Shown here piece after piece: positions 37,001-46,273 of a DNA stretch of 64,000 nt; position 1 is the stretch's first letter; each line of letters starts with the position of its first letter. This DNA is from Psychrobacter sp. NZS113 (lineage in GTDB: Bacteria; Pseudomonadota; Gammaproteobacteria; Pseudomonadales; Moraxellaceae), in NCBI RefSeq assembly GCF_015864825.1, contig NZ_JADYWL010000002.1, forward strand, positions 278,145 to 342,144, written 5' to 3'. A model generated the notes under the pieces. That model was not told where the DNA came from and did not search any database. It was given only the letters and a program-made list of their open reading frames with translations. Position numbers and translations under genes: made by a program.

Positions 37001-38933
37001 AAATTTGTTTGAGGCTGTCTTCGAACTGACCGCGCACCACTTGCATGTTGACGGTATCGACATGTTCTAAGGTCAGCTCATACTCTTGCATCCAGATAGA
37101 CTGCTCTGGCAGGTCAAACTCATAGGTTTGTGCTGAAATAACTGACACACCAAAGTTTTCAAGAATTGGCAGGACTTTTGACAAGATAACAGGCTGCTCA
37201 CGACCATAGAGCTTTAGATGTAATTGATTGCTTGCATCGCCTGTTGATTGGTATAAATGCCAAATCATCGGTTGCTCTGCGGTCAATCCAGCCAAGCGCT
37301 TGGTATCTTCAACCGCTGTACGCGCATCGAAACGCTCTTGATACGCAGCAGGGATGTAGTTTAAAAAGCGGCGGTTTAAGGCATTTGCTTGCTGCTCACC
37401 AACATTATCAAGCAATACTTTTTGATAGTCATCACTCCATGACTCCATCAATGCTGACAATTTGGCTTCTAGTGCTGTCGTATTGACGTCGTTTACTTGA
37501 CCAGGCACTGTGCGTACATGGACATGCACACGAGCATGTGCAGATTCATTGAACTCAGTGGTAAAGCCTGATGAGGTTCCACCATAGGCATCTTTTAGCA
37601 CATTTTGTACTTTGATACGCAGCTCGGTGTTGAACTTGTCACGTGGGATATAGACCAAGCACGAAACAAAACGCTGATAATGATCAATACGGCTGAATAG
37701 ACGTAGGCTCTTTTTGTCTTGTAATTGACTGATACCAGATACGATTGGATACAGCTCTTCGACGCTGGCTTGAAACAAGTCATCACGGGGTAACGTATTA
37801 ATCACATGCATCATTTTATGATGGGCATGACCGTCACGTGGCAACTCTGCCATGGCCATAATCTTATTGGCTTTTTCACGTAATAGCGGTATTTGCTGTA
37901 CAGTCAGCTGGTACGCTTGCGAAGTCAATAAACCGATGAATCGATATTCACCAACCAGCTTACCGTTGTCATCAAACTTATGAATGCCTAAAAAGTCCAT
38001 ATATACTGGGCGATGTACAGGAGATACACGGCTTGATTTTGACAGCATCAATACGCGTGGCTCAGTCAATAATTGCTTTAACACTTTAGGCAATTGACTA
38101 AAGCTTTCTGACAATTTGTCTTCTTCAGCACCGCGCAGTAAACCAAGACCACTATTGCCAATGGCAAATAAATCCAAGTCCACAGAGTCGGTATCAACTT
38201 CAACAGATTGCCCACCCTCTAGGCGGTATTCACGATAACCCAAGAATATAAAATGATCGTCTAATACCCAATCTAAAAACGCTTGAATCTCTTGCTGTGA
38301 ATAAAACACTTCTGGCAATGGTTTTGTAGACAGCTCTGCTTTAATATCTGTCAGCTTCGATCGCATTTGCGTCCAGTCACCAACGACTGTATCTAGCGTA
38401 TCGATTTTAGCCAATAGCATTTGTTGTAGCGCGTCCAAATCTTCGTCATCTTGATAAGCAATTTCGCAATGAATCAAAGACAAATGCGAAGTGGCACTTT
38501 CATGTGCGCCTTCGATATGCGTAATATCGCCATCATCGTTACGATCAACGCTAATAATGATATTGTAAGTACGATGTACATCGATACCTGCCGCTTCAAG
38601 ACTCATCAAAATCGTATCGACTAAGAACGATCGGTCATAGGCCACGATTTGGATGACTGTGTGCGAACTGTGAAAATGCTGCTCTTCCGCTTTAGGATTG
38701 AGCACAGTCAGTTGTGGACTACTGCGATCATAGGCCTTGAGCAAAGTGAAATGATGTAGTGCCATGCCCGCCAAATCAGCATTGCTGATGACTTTTGCCG
38801 TTTCTTGATGGAGCGGCTGGTAATAGCTATGAATAAAATGGTCAAACAATGACTTATCTTTTTGTACATAACTGGTCGCAATATCGCTTATCTGGCTAAT
38901 CCGCTCTGTTGCGATACTAAGAGAGTTTGGCAT
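34086..38933 (-). CDS. gdhB: NAD-dependent glutamate dehydrogenase, large 180-kDa class
   Basis: 1615 residues, the size of the bacterial L_180 class. Oxidises glutamate to 2-oxoglutarate and ammonia. An N-terminal regulatory region contains ACT-like segments and FILGYREYRL; the catalytic part has PRVEAVHLRGGKVARGGLRW, DRMEDFRTEVLGLVKAQ, VPVGSKGGFI (substrate Lys region), YLVVAADKGTATFSD, GGSVGYDHKAMGITARG and GIGDMSGDVFGNGML, all hallmarks of this enzyme. The C-terminal ~450 residues are helical. Monocistronic; it supports growth on amino acids. Terminator 60 bp downstream. Confidence 0.96.
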   Translation of the reverse strand: MPNSLSIATERISQISDIATSYVQKDKSLFDHFIHSYYQPLHQETAKVISNADLAGMALHHFTLLKAYDRSSPQLTVLNPKAEEQHFHSSHTVIQIVAYDRSFLVDTILMSLEAAGIDVHRTYNIIISVDRNDDGDITHIEGAHESATSHLSLIHCEIAYQDDEDLDALQQMLLAKIDTLDTVVGDWTQMRSKLTDIKAELSTKPLPEVFYSQQEIQAFLDWVLDDHFIFLGYREYRLEGGQSVEVDTDSVDLDLFAIGNSGLGLLRGAEEDKLSESFSQLPKVLKQLLTEPRVLMLSKSSRVSPVHRPVYMDFLGIHKFDDNGKLVGEYRFIGLLTSQAYQLTVQQIPLLREKANKIMAMAELPRDGHAHHKMMHVINTLPRDDLFQASVEELYPIVSGISQLQDKKSLRLFSRIDHYQRFVSCLVYIPRDKFNTELRIKVQNVLKDAYGGTSSGFTTEFNESAHARVHVHVRTVPGQVNDVNTTALEAKLSALMESWSDDYQKVLLDNVGEQQANALNRRFLNYIPAAYQERFDARTAVEDTKRLAGLTAEQPMIWHLYQSTGDASNQLHLKLYGREQPVILSKVLPILENFGVSVISAQTYEFDLPEQSIWMQEYELTLEHVDTVNMQVVRGQFEDSLKQIWAGRVESDSFNELVLTTNLDTYDVVLLRALSRYMMQARAPFSSNYIQQTVVKNSDISVALGNLFDARMNPQYSEIERTEKTAKIQERIVAALADVDSLDEDRILRWYLDLINAMVRTNFYQTDTDGQRKDRLSFKFLAADIPNLPKPKPMFEIFVYSPRVEAVHLRGGKVARGGLRWSDRMEDFRTEVLGLVKAQMVKNAVIVPVGSKGGFIVKTKTMADGREAFQAEGIACYQTFLRGMLDVTDNIVDGVIVPPANTVRHDEDDPYLVVAADKGTATFSDIANALAAEYNFWLDDAFASGGSVGYDHKAMGITARGGWESVKRHFRMRGMDIQNRDDFTVVGIGDMSGDVFGNGMLLSTHTKLVAAFNHLHIFIDPNPDTATSYAERARLFELPRSSWADYETSLISQGGGIFSRQDKKIAISAEMKAVFDINEDSLAPNDLISALLKSPVDLLWNGGIGTYVKSANETHADVGDRANDSLRIDGNELRCAVIGEGGNLGFTQQGRIEYAQTGGRVYTDAIDNSGGVNCSDHEVNIKILLGKVVEQGDMTLKQRNELLESMTDNVAELVLRQNYLQPQAIELSHIRASANLSDHQRFIQMLEGEGRLDRAIEYLPSDEEMTKRQKANAGLTNPELAVVMAYGKMWVYDNLLSSDLPDDPYFINELRKYFPDELASRFFNEMTEHRLHREIISTYLTNSVVNRLGIEALFRLFEETDQSLATIVRGYAISRDVFDVSKAWKTLESLDNQVDATLLLNLELRLRDALESGVVWFINAFGQDLQVADMISRFSDSVEKLTKPGGFIEQQFAAYLQEDTTSLMQEDLSNSDAALFAMLPYHVDALDAALLAELYERPVDEIATLYFEAYHVLQLDWMMDNIATLPQQDYWDRRARHALMNELSRSLRLLMDAILSKPDAKQAFGEWRSRHLDHLESVTSEMSKLDQLHANDADSQISLSTLSVLMSELSGLVTK

Positions 38934-39403
38934 GTTCTTTATCCTTTTTTATAGATCTGGTCTATCTATTATTTATTTGAGTTTATTAATGAGTAACATC
39001 ACTGGCAGCGCATGAATATATTGAATACTATTGATGCCGCGAGGCAGTATAGCCATTTATACAAATTATTCTAATTTTTTCTTACTTTTTTAAGTTTTTC
39101 TCCTATATTTACTACTATATTTTGCTGACATGCAGTAATCAGGATATAACGCCATTAATCTAGTGAAGTGTAACGCAACTAGGGCGCTAGCTGAAGCGTG
39201 CAACATCATTTCATGAATCAGCAACATGTCGATAACATTTACTAATGAGATAAAATGCACTTTTGCTAGTCTTTGTTATTGATTGGCTGCTGGCAAGTGA
39301 TACTCATGGTAATCAGTACGACTTTTTTGTTAGAATATGCCGGTATATTTGAGAGTGTGTGACTAACTCATTATTAATTTTAATGCTAAGGGCGAGACGT
39401 ATG
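38934..39403. other. 470-bp divergent region gdhB-purD with a candidate purD promoter
   Basis: No gene seen. TGTTAGAAT at 39328-39336 reads as an extended -10 about 70 bp before purD. The left half is AT-rich with long T runs and should hold the gdhB promoter. No riboswitch fold was recognised. Confidence 0.4.
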
Positions 39404-40735
39404 ATGAATATTTTGGTAATCGGTTCAGGTGGTCGCGAACACGCGCTGGCATGGCAGTGTGCGAAAGACGATAAGGTCAATAATATCTACGTCGCTCCTG
39501 GTAATGCTGGTACTGCACTTGAACCTAAATGCCAAAACGTAATCTTAGAATCTACCGATGATAACGCTAGCGAACATAACGCAGTGATAGCGTTTTGCCA
39601 AAATAACGATATCGACATGGTCATCGTTGGACCAGAAGCGCCTTTGGTCACTGGTATCGTTGATGCTTGTCGTGATGCTGGTATTAAAGCATGGGGACCG
39701 ACAGCATACTGTGCACAATTAGAAGGTTCAAAAACCTTTGCTAAAGAATTCATGGCACAAAACAACATTCCAACAGCTACTTATCAAGGCTTCACAGATG
39801 CAACAGCAGCCAAAGCTTATATCGATGAGCAAGGTGCACCAATCGTTATCAAAGCTGATGGTCTAGCTGCTGGTAAAGGTGTCATCGTTGCTGAAACGAT
39901 CGAACAAGCACATGATGCTATCGACGATATGCTAGCAGACAACAAATTTGGTGATGCGGGTAGCCGTGTGGTTATCGAGCAGTTTTTGCAAGGCGAAGAA
40001 GCCAGCTTTATTTGTATGGTTGACGGTGAAAACATCTTACCGATGGCAACCAGTCAAGATCATAAGCGTGCTTTTGAAGGTGACACAGGGCCAAACACGG
40101 GCGGTATGGGCGCATACTCTCCTGCACCAGTCGTTACTCAGGATGTACATGACAAAGTAATGAGTCAAGTCATTCAGCCTGTAGTTGATGCCATGAAAGA
40201 TGCTGGCCATCCTTATACTGGATTTTTATATGCTGGCCTTATGATTGATGACGCAGGTGACCCTTATGTCATCGAGTTCAACTGTCGCTTTGGCGATCCA
40301 GAGACTCAGCCTATCTTGATGCGTTTACAGTCCTCAATGGTGGATTTGGTCGCCCAAGGGCTGGCTGGTCAGTTGCCTAGTGATGCCAAGTGGGATGCCC
40401 GCCCTGCTCTCGGTATCGTTGTTGCGTCTAAAGGCTATCCAGAAACCTCTTCAAAAGGTGACGTTATCGCTGGCTTGCCAGAGTTAGATAGCAGTAATGA
40501 CAATGCCGTTAAAGTATTCCATGCGGGTACTGCATTTTCTAACGCTGACGAAGCCAGCACTGAGAATGAAGTGATAACCAATGGTGGCCGTGTATTATGC
40601 GTGACTGCGCTGGCAGACAATATCGCTGATGCTCAACAAGCTGCATTAGCCGTAACAGGTGCGATTAGTTTTGATGGTGCACAGTATCGTCGTGATATTG
40701 GCCATCATGCCATTGCTCGCGAAAATGCTCAGTAA
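39404..40735 (+). CDS. purD: Phosphoribosylamine-glycine ligase
   Basis: 443 residues from the second of two adjacent ATGs (39401, 39404), which gives the standard MNILVIGSGGREHALAW start and has GAG 7 nt upstream. ATP-grasp enzyme of purine synthesis making GAR. Motifs: VGPEAPLVTGIVD, GPTAYCAQLEGSKTFAKEFM, IVIKADGLAAGKGVIVAE, NTGGMGAYSPAP and EFNCRFGDPETQPIL. Normal length. Monocistronic with a strong terminator; purH is not adjacent. Confidence 0.97.
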   Translation: MNILVIGSGGREHALAWQCAKDDKVNNIYVAPGNAGTALEPKCQNVILESTDDNASEHNAVIAFCQNNDIDMVIVGPEAPLVTGIVDACRDAGIKAWGPTAYCAQLEGSKTFAKEFMAQNNIPTATYQGFTDATAAKAYIDEQGAPIVIKADGLAAGKGVIVAETIEQAHDAIDDMLADNKFGDAGSRVVIEQFLQGEEASFICMVDGENILPMATSQDHKRAFEGDTGPNTGGMGAYSPAPVVTQDVHDKVMSQVIQPVVDAMKDAGHPYTGFLYAGLMIDDAGDPYVIEFNCRFGDPETQPILMRLQSSMVDLVAQGLAGQLPSDAKWDARPALGIVVASKGYPETSSKGDVIAGLPELDSSNDNAVKVFHAGTAFSNADEASTENEVITNGGRVLCVTALADNIADAQQAALAVTGAISFDGAQYRRDIGHHAIARENAQ

Positions 40736-40796
40736 ATTAATTACCGCAAAATCAGTTAGCCATTTAACTGGGTAAAATCCTTTTATTCTATTATTC

Positions 40797-40817
40797 GACC
40801 TAGCAACACGCTAGGTC
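40797..40817 (+). terminator. purD terminator
   Basis: GACCTAGC/GCTAGGTC stem, 5-nt loop, then TTATTTTTT. The remaining 240 bp to the next gene are AT-rich; no gene is called there. Confidence 0.88.
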
Positions 40818-41059
40818 TTATTTTTTGATACAGTTTTATTTTCTGATCAGCAGCATCTATTAGCATATTTCTACAAAATGATACCCAATAATTTAGCAAA
40901 ATTAAATGTTAACATAAGTATTAAAGAGGTTATTCAGCCTTAGTATTATCAACAGACGCATCAACCAGATATGCTTTATATGATACAATTTTACCCCTAT
41001 GCATCGTATCTCCCTTGTATTGTAGGTTCCTAACCCACAAATCAATACCAACCGGATGA

Positions 41060-42466
41060 ATGATTATATTTATGGCAAATGATACGTCTAAACCTTCTAG
41101 CAATAAGCAATCCATCGATAACTTAAAAACCTCAGGGTTTGAGCGTCGAATGTCGATTGCCAAAACTTCCTTAAACATTGGTCGTCGTTGGGCAGGTAAT
41201 AGCGTGTCTGGCATGTTTTTGAATAAAGAGACACGTACAGCGCGTAACCAAGCTTTTATGGAAGAACAAGCGAATTACCTTGCATCAGAGCTCGGTAAGC
41301 TAAAAGGTTCTGTCGTAAAGATTGGCCAAATGCTGGCGATTTATGGTGAGCACATTTTGCCACCTGAAATCACGCGCGCGCTCCAAACCCTAAATGATGA
41401 TACGGCCACGTTGTCATGGCCAACGATAGAGCTTACATTACGTCAGTTGCTAGGTAAAAAGTTAGATGAACTAGAAGTTGACACTGTCCCTATTGGCACC
41501 GCCTCACTTGCCCAAGTACACCGAGCAACAGTCATCGAGACTGGCGAGCAAGTAGTACTGAAGATCCAATATCCAGGTGTGGCTGATGCTATCAACTCTG
41601 ACCTTTCTCTGTTCAAGCAGTTATTAAAAGTTAGCAACATCGTTCCCCAAACTCGCTCGCTTGATGCTTGGTTCGAAGAGATACGTGACCTACTCCATCA
41701 TGAAGTCGATTATGAAGCAGAAGCTGCAACCACAGAACGTTTTTATGAGCGCCTAAGCAACGATCCGCGTTATGTCGTTCCTAAGATTAACCGCAGTTAT
41801 TCAAAGAAGCGTCTACTGTGCATGTCTTACGAGCCAGGCATCACGGTTGTCTCTGATGCCTTACAATTACTCCCTCATGAGCGCCGCAACGCCATTGGTC
41901 AAGCTGCTATCGAAATCATGATGCAAGAGATTTTTGTTTGGGGTGAAATGCAGACAGATCCAAACTTTGGTAACTATCTAGTTCGAGTCAGTGACAATGA
42001 AAACGATATAGATAAATTAGTATTACTAGATTTTGGTGCGATTCGTCAGTTTGATAATAACTTGTTAACCATTGCCCACGGCTTGTTAAAAGCTGGCTAC
42101 CGCCATAACCATCAAGCGATGAATCTAGCAATGACTGGTTATGATTTCTTTGATAGTATGAGTGGCAAAGTACGTTCTGATATCGCTTCGCTATTTCTGT
42201 TGGCGACAGAGCCATTCAGTGATCCAGCGATGAATCCTGATATTCCGTCTGACTGTCTGGATGAGAGCAACCGCTATATCTGGGCCAATAGTAAGCTGCA
42301 CTCGCGCCTTTCTACAGAAGCCACACGAGCAATGCAGTCTTTCGAATTTAACCTGCCACCGAAAGAATTTATGTTTATTAGTCGTAAATTCATTGGGGCT
42401 TACACTTTTCTGACAGTTTTGGATGCTTATACCGATTCAAACAAGCTCGTTAAACCTTATTTATAG
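41060..42466 (+). CDS. ABC1/UbiB-family atypical protein kinase
   Basis: 468 residues. The family's KxGQ motif is seen in GSVVKIGQMLAIYGEHILPPE, the Ala-rich loop as PIGTASLAQVHRA, the ATP-binding Lys in VVLKIQYPG, ExD in HHEVDYEAEA, and the catalytic and metal-binding segments QTDPNFGNYLV and LLDFGAIRQF. These belong to ABC1/ADCK proteins, which support ubiquinone synthesis or other lipid roles; this one is not the membrane-anchored UbiB, as it has no C-terminal membrane helices. ATGs at 41060 and 41072 are both possible; neither has a clear ribosome site. Confidence 0.85.
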   Translation: MIIFMANDTSKPSSNKQSIDNLKTSGFERRMSIAKTSLNIGRRWAGNSVSGMFLNKETRTARNQAFMEEQANYLASELGKLKGSVVKIGQMLAIYGEHILPPEITRALQTLNDDTATLSWPTIELTLRQLLGKKLDELEVDTVPIGTASLAQVHRATVIETGEQVVLKIQYPGVADAINSDLSLFKQLLKVSNIVPQTRSLDAWFEEIRDLLHHEVDYEAEAATTERFYERLSNDPRYVVPKINRSYSKKRLLCMSYEPGITVVSDALQLLPHERRNAIGQAAIEIMMQEIFVWGEMQTDPNFGNYLVRVSDNENDIDKLVLLDFGAIRQFDNNLLTIAHGLLKAGYRHNHQAMNLAMTGYDFFDSMSGKVRSDIASLFLLATEPFSDPAMNPDIPSDCLDESNRYIWANSKLHSRLSTEATRAMQSFEFNLPPKEFMFISRKFIGAYTFLTVLDAYTDSNKLVKPYL

Positions 42467-42490
42467 CACTGAATAAGCAACTATTTTTTG

Positions 42491-42518
42491 GCCGTCTTTT
42501 AGTGACGGCTTAATTTTT
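42491..42518. terminator. Short terminator hairpin after the ABC1 gene
   Basis: GCCGTC/GACGGC stem with a 7-nt loop, then TTAATTTTT on the plus strand. Confidence 0.6.
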
Positions 42519-42600
42519 AATTAACCTCATTTGCTTAGGCTATTTTATATTTATTACTTCTGACTATTCCGATCTCTCTTCATCTTAGCATTATTTTTAC

Positions 42601-43284
42601 TTAGGCTATTAACCCTTCGCTTATATTACCAACTTGCCATTCATCAAACCTTGTCTTATACCCTTCTGGCTTACACATGCTCAACTCCCAACATGTTTCT
42701 CCGCGCGCTAGATACTTCACTTCAAAATGTGTACGCTGGCTGTCAGCCGCTACTGTATATCGAGTGTTTGGTAAGCACCATACCTTGGTTGCCTGCTGCT
42801 CTGCATTATCCATATATGCTTCTATATTGGTTACGAGCACTACCTCGCCGCCTACCTGCAAACGTGACAATAGAAACTCAAAAAATGGCATATTTAACCA
42901 CTGTTGATTAGGATTATGCTGTTCAGGATTGGGATAAAGAATAAAGATTTTTGCCAAACTGCTTGGTTTGATAGCATGCACTGTCCATGCAATGGCATCA
43001 GCATGAATCGCATCTAGGTTCGGTGAAGATTGTATTGCTGCTAGTTTGGCAAACGCTTCGAATTTGTTGCGTGTACGCTCAATCGCTATCAAATGCTTAT
43101 CAGAATTCTGTAATGCAAAACCAAGTGCATGCTTGCCCTTCCCGGCACCAATCTCTAATAACAAAGGCAGATTGTTTTCGTTTTCACCAATGATGCTTGG
43201 CAAGATAAAGTCACGCGGTGCTGAGAGTCTCTGAGGTTGAAATGCACGCTCTTGTTGATGCGTAAGCTCGATATTGTCAGTCAT
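42601..43284 (-). CDS. TrmB-like SAM-dependent methyltransferase
   Basis: 227 residues, Rossmann-type methyltransferase: SAM motif LLLEIGAGKGKHALGFA, IAIERTRNK, and a C-terminal RTHFEVKYLARGE similar to the T-x-F-E segment of TrmB (tRNA m7G46 methyltransferase). The central FPDPWxKxRHxKRR block of true TrmB is replaced by YPNPEQHNPNQQW, so substrate may differ or specificity may have drifted. It sits between the ABC1 kinase gene and divergent yacG. I call it a divergent TrmB relative, not confirmed TrmB. Confidence 0.7.
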   Translation of the reverse strand: MTDNIELTHQQERAFQPQRLSAPRDFILPSIIGENENNLPLLLEIGAGKGKHALGFALQNSDKHLIAIERTRNKFEAFAKLAAIQSSPNLDAIHADAIAWTVHAIKPSSLAKIFILYPNPEQHNPNQQWLNMPFFEFLLSRLQVGGEVVLVTNIEAYMDNAEQQATKVWCLPNTRYTVAADSQRTHFEVKYLARGETCWELSMCKPEGYKTRFDEWQVGNISEGLIA

Positions 43285-43475
43285 TTACTATCCTTAAAGT
43301 ATTTGTCTTTTGCCATTATTCGGCTGCATGCTATTATATAGTCAATCCACTGCAATAGTAATATGACGACAGCTAGCAATGCTAAAACCGTCTATTAATC
43401 ATCACGTAGGCGAACCTACTGACTGTCATTCACTATTAATAATTCAAATAAATCGAGGATGCTTTCACTCTTATT

Positions 43476-43667
43476 ATGACTGACCCTACCCCCAACACAC
43501 CACCCAAGACCTATCCGTGCCCACGCTGCGGCACCCAAACAGCATGGCAGGATAATAAATATAAGCCGTTTTGCAGTAGTCAATGCAAACTTATTGACTT
43601 AGGTTCATGGGCAAATGAAGACTACACTTTGCCTGCGGAAACCACGCCTTTTTCCGACGAGCTATAA
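43476..43667 (+). CDS. yacG: DNA gyrase inhibitor YacG (zinc-binding)
   Basis: 63 residues. Zinc ribbon CPRCG (Cys15, Cys18) and [19 protein letters not shown] (Cys33, Cys37), the YacG signature. In E. coli YacG binds GyrB and blocks DNA binding by gyrase. Only 47 bp before argD on the same strand, so the two may be co-transcribed. Confidence 0.95.
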   Translation: MTDPTPNTPPKTYPCPRCGTQTAWQDNKYKPFCSSQCKLIDLGSWANEDYTLPAETTPFSDEL

Positions 43668-43714
43668 CCAATTATTTTTCTTTTTACTCACTGATCATCT
43701 TAAGGATGTTTTAT

Positions 43715-44896
43715 ATGTCTGCTACTTACCTGATGCCTACTTATAACCGCCAGCCAATCAACTTTACGCGTGGTTCTGGCAGTTGGTTATATACCAAAGA
43801 TGATACGCCTTATTTAGACGCGCTGACTGGCATTGCTGTCTGCGGATTGGGCCATTGCCATCCACAGGTGACCGATGCTATTCAACAACAAGCGGCGACT
43901 CTAGTACATACCAGTAATCTATTCGGTATTGACTGGCAAGAGCGTGCAGGAGAGATTCTGTGCACAGCATCTCGAATGGATAGCGTGTTTTTTGCCAATA
44001 GTGGTGCTGAAGCAAACGAAGCCGCACTAAAAATGGCAAGACTATACGCACATAAGCAAGGCTTTAAACGTCCAAAAGTTATTGTAATGGAGCAATCATT
44101 TCACGGCCGTACATTGCTATCGTTGTCTGCCACTGCCAATCCAAAGGCGCGTGAAGGCTTTTATACATTAGATGATGACTTTATTCGTGTTCCATTTGGT
44201 GATATCTCAGCCATTAAGCAAGCAGCGCTCGATTATGATGACATTTGCGCTATCTTTGTAGAGCCCATTCAAGGTGAAGGTGGACTGAACATCGCTGCCA
44301 ACGGGTTTACATATCTTGAAGAGATACAAGCAGAGTGTGAAGCTAACAACTGGCTATTTATGTTAGATGAAGTTCAGACAGGTAACGGGCGTACTGGTAA
44401 GTATTTCGCTTATCAACACAGCAATGCTCGTCCTGATGTATTGACAACGGCTAAGGGCTTGGGCAATGGTTTTCCAGTGGGAGCCTGTATGGTACGTGGA
44501 CGTGCTAATGGTTTATTTGGTGCGGGTAGCCACGGCTCAACGTATGGTGGCACGCCATTAGCAAGCCGCGTGGTACATACTGTCTATGATGTACTCGGCA
44601 ACAGTAATATAATGGAAAATGCGGTTACTGAAGGGCTATTCATTCGAGAGACATTAGTCGATACACTGGGACAACACGGTGTGAGCAGTCGCGGTGCAGG
44701 GATGATGATTGGTATCGCCTTGCCTGAAGACATGGATTGTAGCCAACTGGTAGATCGTGCACGTGATGAGCAAAACTTAATCATCAATGTCACTGGTGGC
44801 CATGTTATACGTTTGCTACCGCCACTTAATATGAGCCGAGATGAGAGCACTCAAGTAGCTGAACGCTTGGTGGACTTATTAAAACCCTCTTTTTAA
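43715..44896 (+). CDS. argD: Acetylornithine aminotransferase
   Basis: 393 residues from ATG 43715; AAGGA lies 8 nt upstream and overlaps the earlier in-frame ATG at 43706, which is therefore unlikely. Class III PLP aminotransferase: FANSGAEANEAALKMAR, QSFHGRTLLSLSATANPKA, EPIQGEGGLN, LMLDEVQTGNGRTGKYFAY-like block and the PLP lysine in TTAKGLGNGFPVGA, then STYGGTPLA. It acts in arginine and possibly lysine synthesis. Confidence 0.95.
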   Translation: MSATYLMPTYNRQPINFTRGSGSWLYTKDDTPYLDALTGIAVCGLGHCHPQVTDAIQQQAATLVHTSNLFGIDWQERAGEILCTASRMDSVFFANSGAEANEAALKMARLYAHKQGFKRPKVIVMEQSFHGRTLLSLSATANPKAREGFYTLDDDFIRVPFGDISAIKQAALDYDDICAIFVEPIQGEGGLNIAANGFTYLEEIQAECEANNWLFMLDEVQTGNGRTGKYFAYQHSNARPDVLTTAKGLGNGFPVGACMVRGRANGLFGAGSHGSTYGGTPLASRVVHTVYDVLGNSNIMENAVTEGLFIRETLVDTLGQHGVSSRGAGMMIGIALPEDMDCSQLVDRARDEQNLIINVTGGHVIRLLPPLNMSRDESTQVAERLVDLLKPSF

Positions 44897-45042
44897 AGTA
44901 TGACTCATAACTATCAATATCATAGTCAACTCACAATAATCTGGATATGTGTAAGTCAGATTAGTGAAAGCCCTATAGATAATGGATCAAGGGATAGCGC
45001 GCTTAACACTCTATCTAGTTGATATAAAGCCGAGTATCATAA

Positions 45043-45079
45043 AAAAAGCCTATAGACATAAACTATCTATAGGCTTTTT
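45043..45079. terminator. Bidirectional terminator between argD and the LysR gene
   Basis: AAAAAGCCTATAGA (45043-45056) pairs perfectly with 45066-45079; T runs both ways. Serves converging genes. Confidence 0.9.
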
Positions 45080-45139
45080 GCTGACTGCTAATTACTTAAC
45101 TTCTAGCATGTCATTAAATTAGCACTTACCACTAAAGAC

Positions 45140-46039
45140 TTAATGAGCGTGAAAATACTTTTTCAACACCTCTAAACAGCGAGTTATTTTAGCGGGTTGC
45201 TGTTCACCATTCAAAGTAACGGCATATAGCACAAAGCTTGGCAACTGATAACCAGTCAACACTTCAACCAGTTCACCACTCTCAAGCTCTTTCTTTATAT
45301 CCATTTCTAACATTCTAACCAAACCATGACCTTCTTTGGCCAATGTAGTCGCCATAAAGACATTGTTGGTATAAATACGTGAGTTCATTTTTGTGCGTGT
45401 TTTTTTGCCAGTCTCTGTTTGAACCATATCAATTTGGTTGGCATCTTTCATGATTTCAATACAAATCAGCTGATGATCTGCCAAATCTTTAGGCGTCTGT
45501 AACTTGGTATGTTGACGTAGATATTGCGGTGAAGCAACGAGCATTTGGCGCACGTCTGTTAAAGGATGACTGCTCAGACTAGAGTCATTCATTGATGGGC
45601 TCATACGTATTGCGATATCGATACGTGCGTCAATCATATCGACATAATGATTGTCTGCCAAATAGGTGATACTCAAATCATCATGTGCTGCCATCCACGT
45701 AGACAATGCTGGCAAAATATGATTCACACCCAGCTCAGGCGTCGTCGCCACGCGTAAGCTACCTGCCAACTCATCACGCAATTGATTGACCTTGATTCGG
45801 CCTTGTTCAGCAGCACTAACCACATCTTTTGCGGCCTCGTAAAAACTCTCACCTGCTTCTGTTAAGCTCAGCTTACGAGTTGAGCGATGTAATAGCACGA
45901 CGCCCAAATCATTCTCTAATGACCTAATTTGCTGACTAACTGCACTGGTGGTAATACCTAGCTCACGAGCTGAGCCACTAAAAGAACCATGTCCGACCAC
46001 ACTGGCGAACACAGCCATACCGCGTAAATTATCCAACAT
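45140..46039 (-). CDS. LysR-family transcriptional regulator
   Basis: 299 residues. N-terminal winged helix: MAVFASVVGHGSFSGSARELG, TTSAVSQQIRSLENDLGVVLLHRSTRKLSLTEAG in overlapping parts, followed by a periplasmic-binding-protein-like effector domain (GSLRVATTPELG, DARIDIAIRMSP, LVRMLEMDIKKELESGELVEVL). It resembles the CrgA/DsdC-like subgroup with the MDISIR-type motif. No divergent target gene: it is flanked by terminators on both sides, so its regulon is unknown. Confidence 0.93.
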   Translation of the reverse strand: MLDNLRGMAVFASVVGHGSFSGSARELGITTSAVSQQIRSLENDLGVVLLHRSTRKLSLTEAGESFYEAAKDVVSAAEQGRIKVNQLRDELAGSLRVATTPELGVNHILPALSTWMAAHDDLSITYLADNHYVDMIDARIDIAIRMSPSMNDSSLSSHPLTDVRQMLVASPQYLRQHTKLQTPKDLADHQLICIEIMKDANQIDMVQTETGKKTRTKMNSRIYTNNVFMATTLAKEGHGLVRMLEMDIKKELESGELVEVLTGYQLPSFVLYAVTLNGEQQPAKITRCLEVLKKYFHAH

Positions 46040-46166
46040 ACTTTCACCTAAGCTACATTTTAGTTTTTAATATAACTTAATCATTATAGAGGATTTTTAA
46101 TTTCCTTATAGCAATTAAGCATACTTCTATTATTCGAATTGATCTATTTTATAAGCAATAAAAGTA

Positions 46167-46206
46167 AAAACATCAAGGTGATAGTACAATATCACCTTGA
46201 TGTTTT
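46167..46206 (-). terminator. dnaX terminator
   Basis: A perfect 17-bp stem, AAAACATCAAGGTGATA with 46190-46206, 6-nt loop, about 65 bp after the dnaX stop; it also precedes the LysR gene. Confidence 0.9.
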
Positions 46207-46273
46207 ATGTAGGAATTGCGTTTGACAACTATATCCAATTTTAAATAATTTTAACAATATTTTTTCTGACTGC

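Noticed and set aside
39000..39400. Search for a purine riboswitch or tRNA upstream of purD
   Set aside because: No conserved riboswitch core or tRNA-like T-loop/acceptor pairing was recognised.
40930..41214. 94-codon minus-strand frame before the ABC1 kinase gene
   Set aside because: Overlaps the kinase start region antisense; no ribosome site and no family resemblance.
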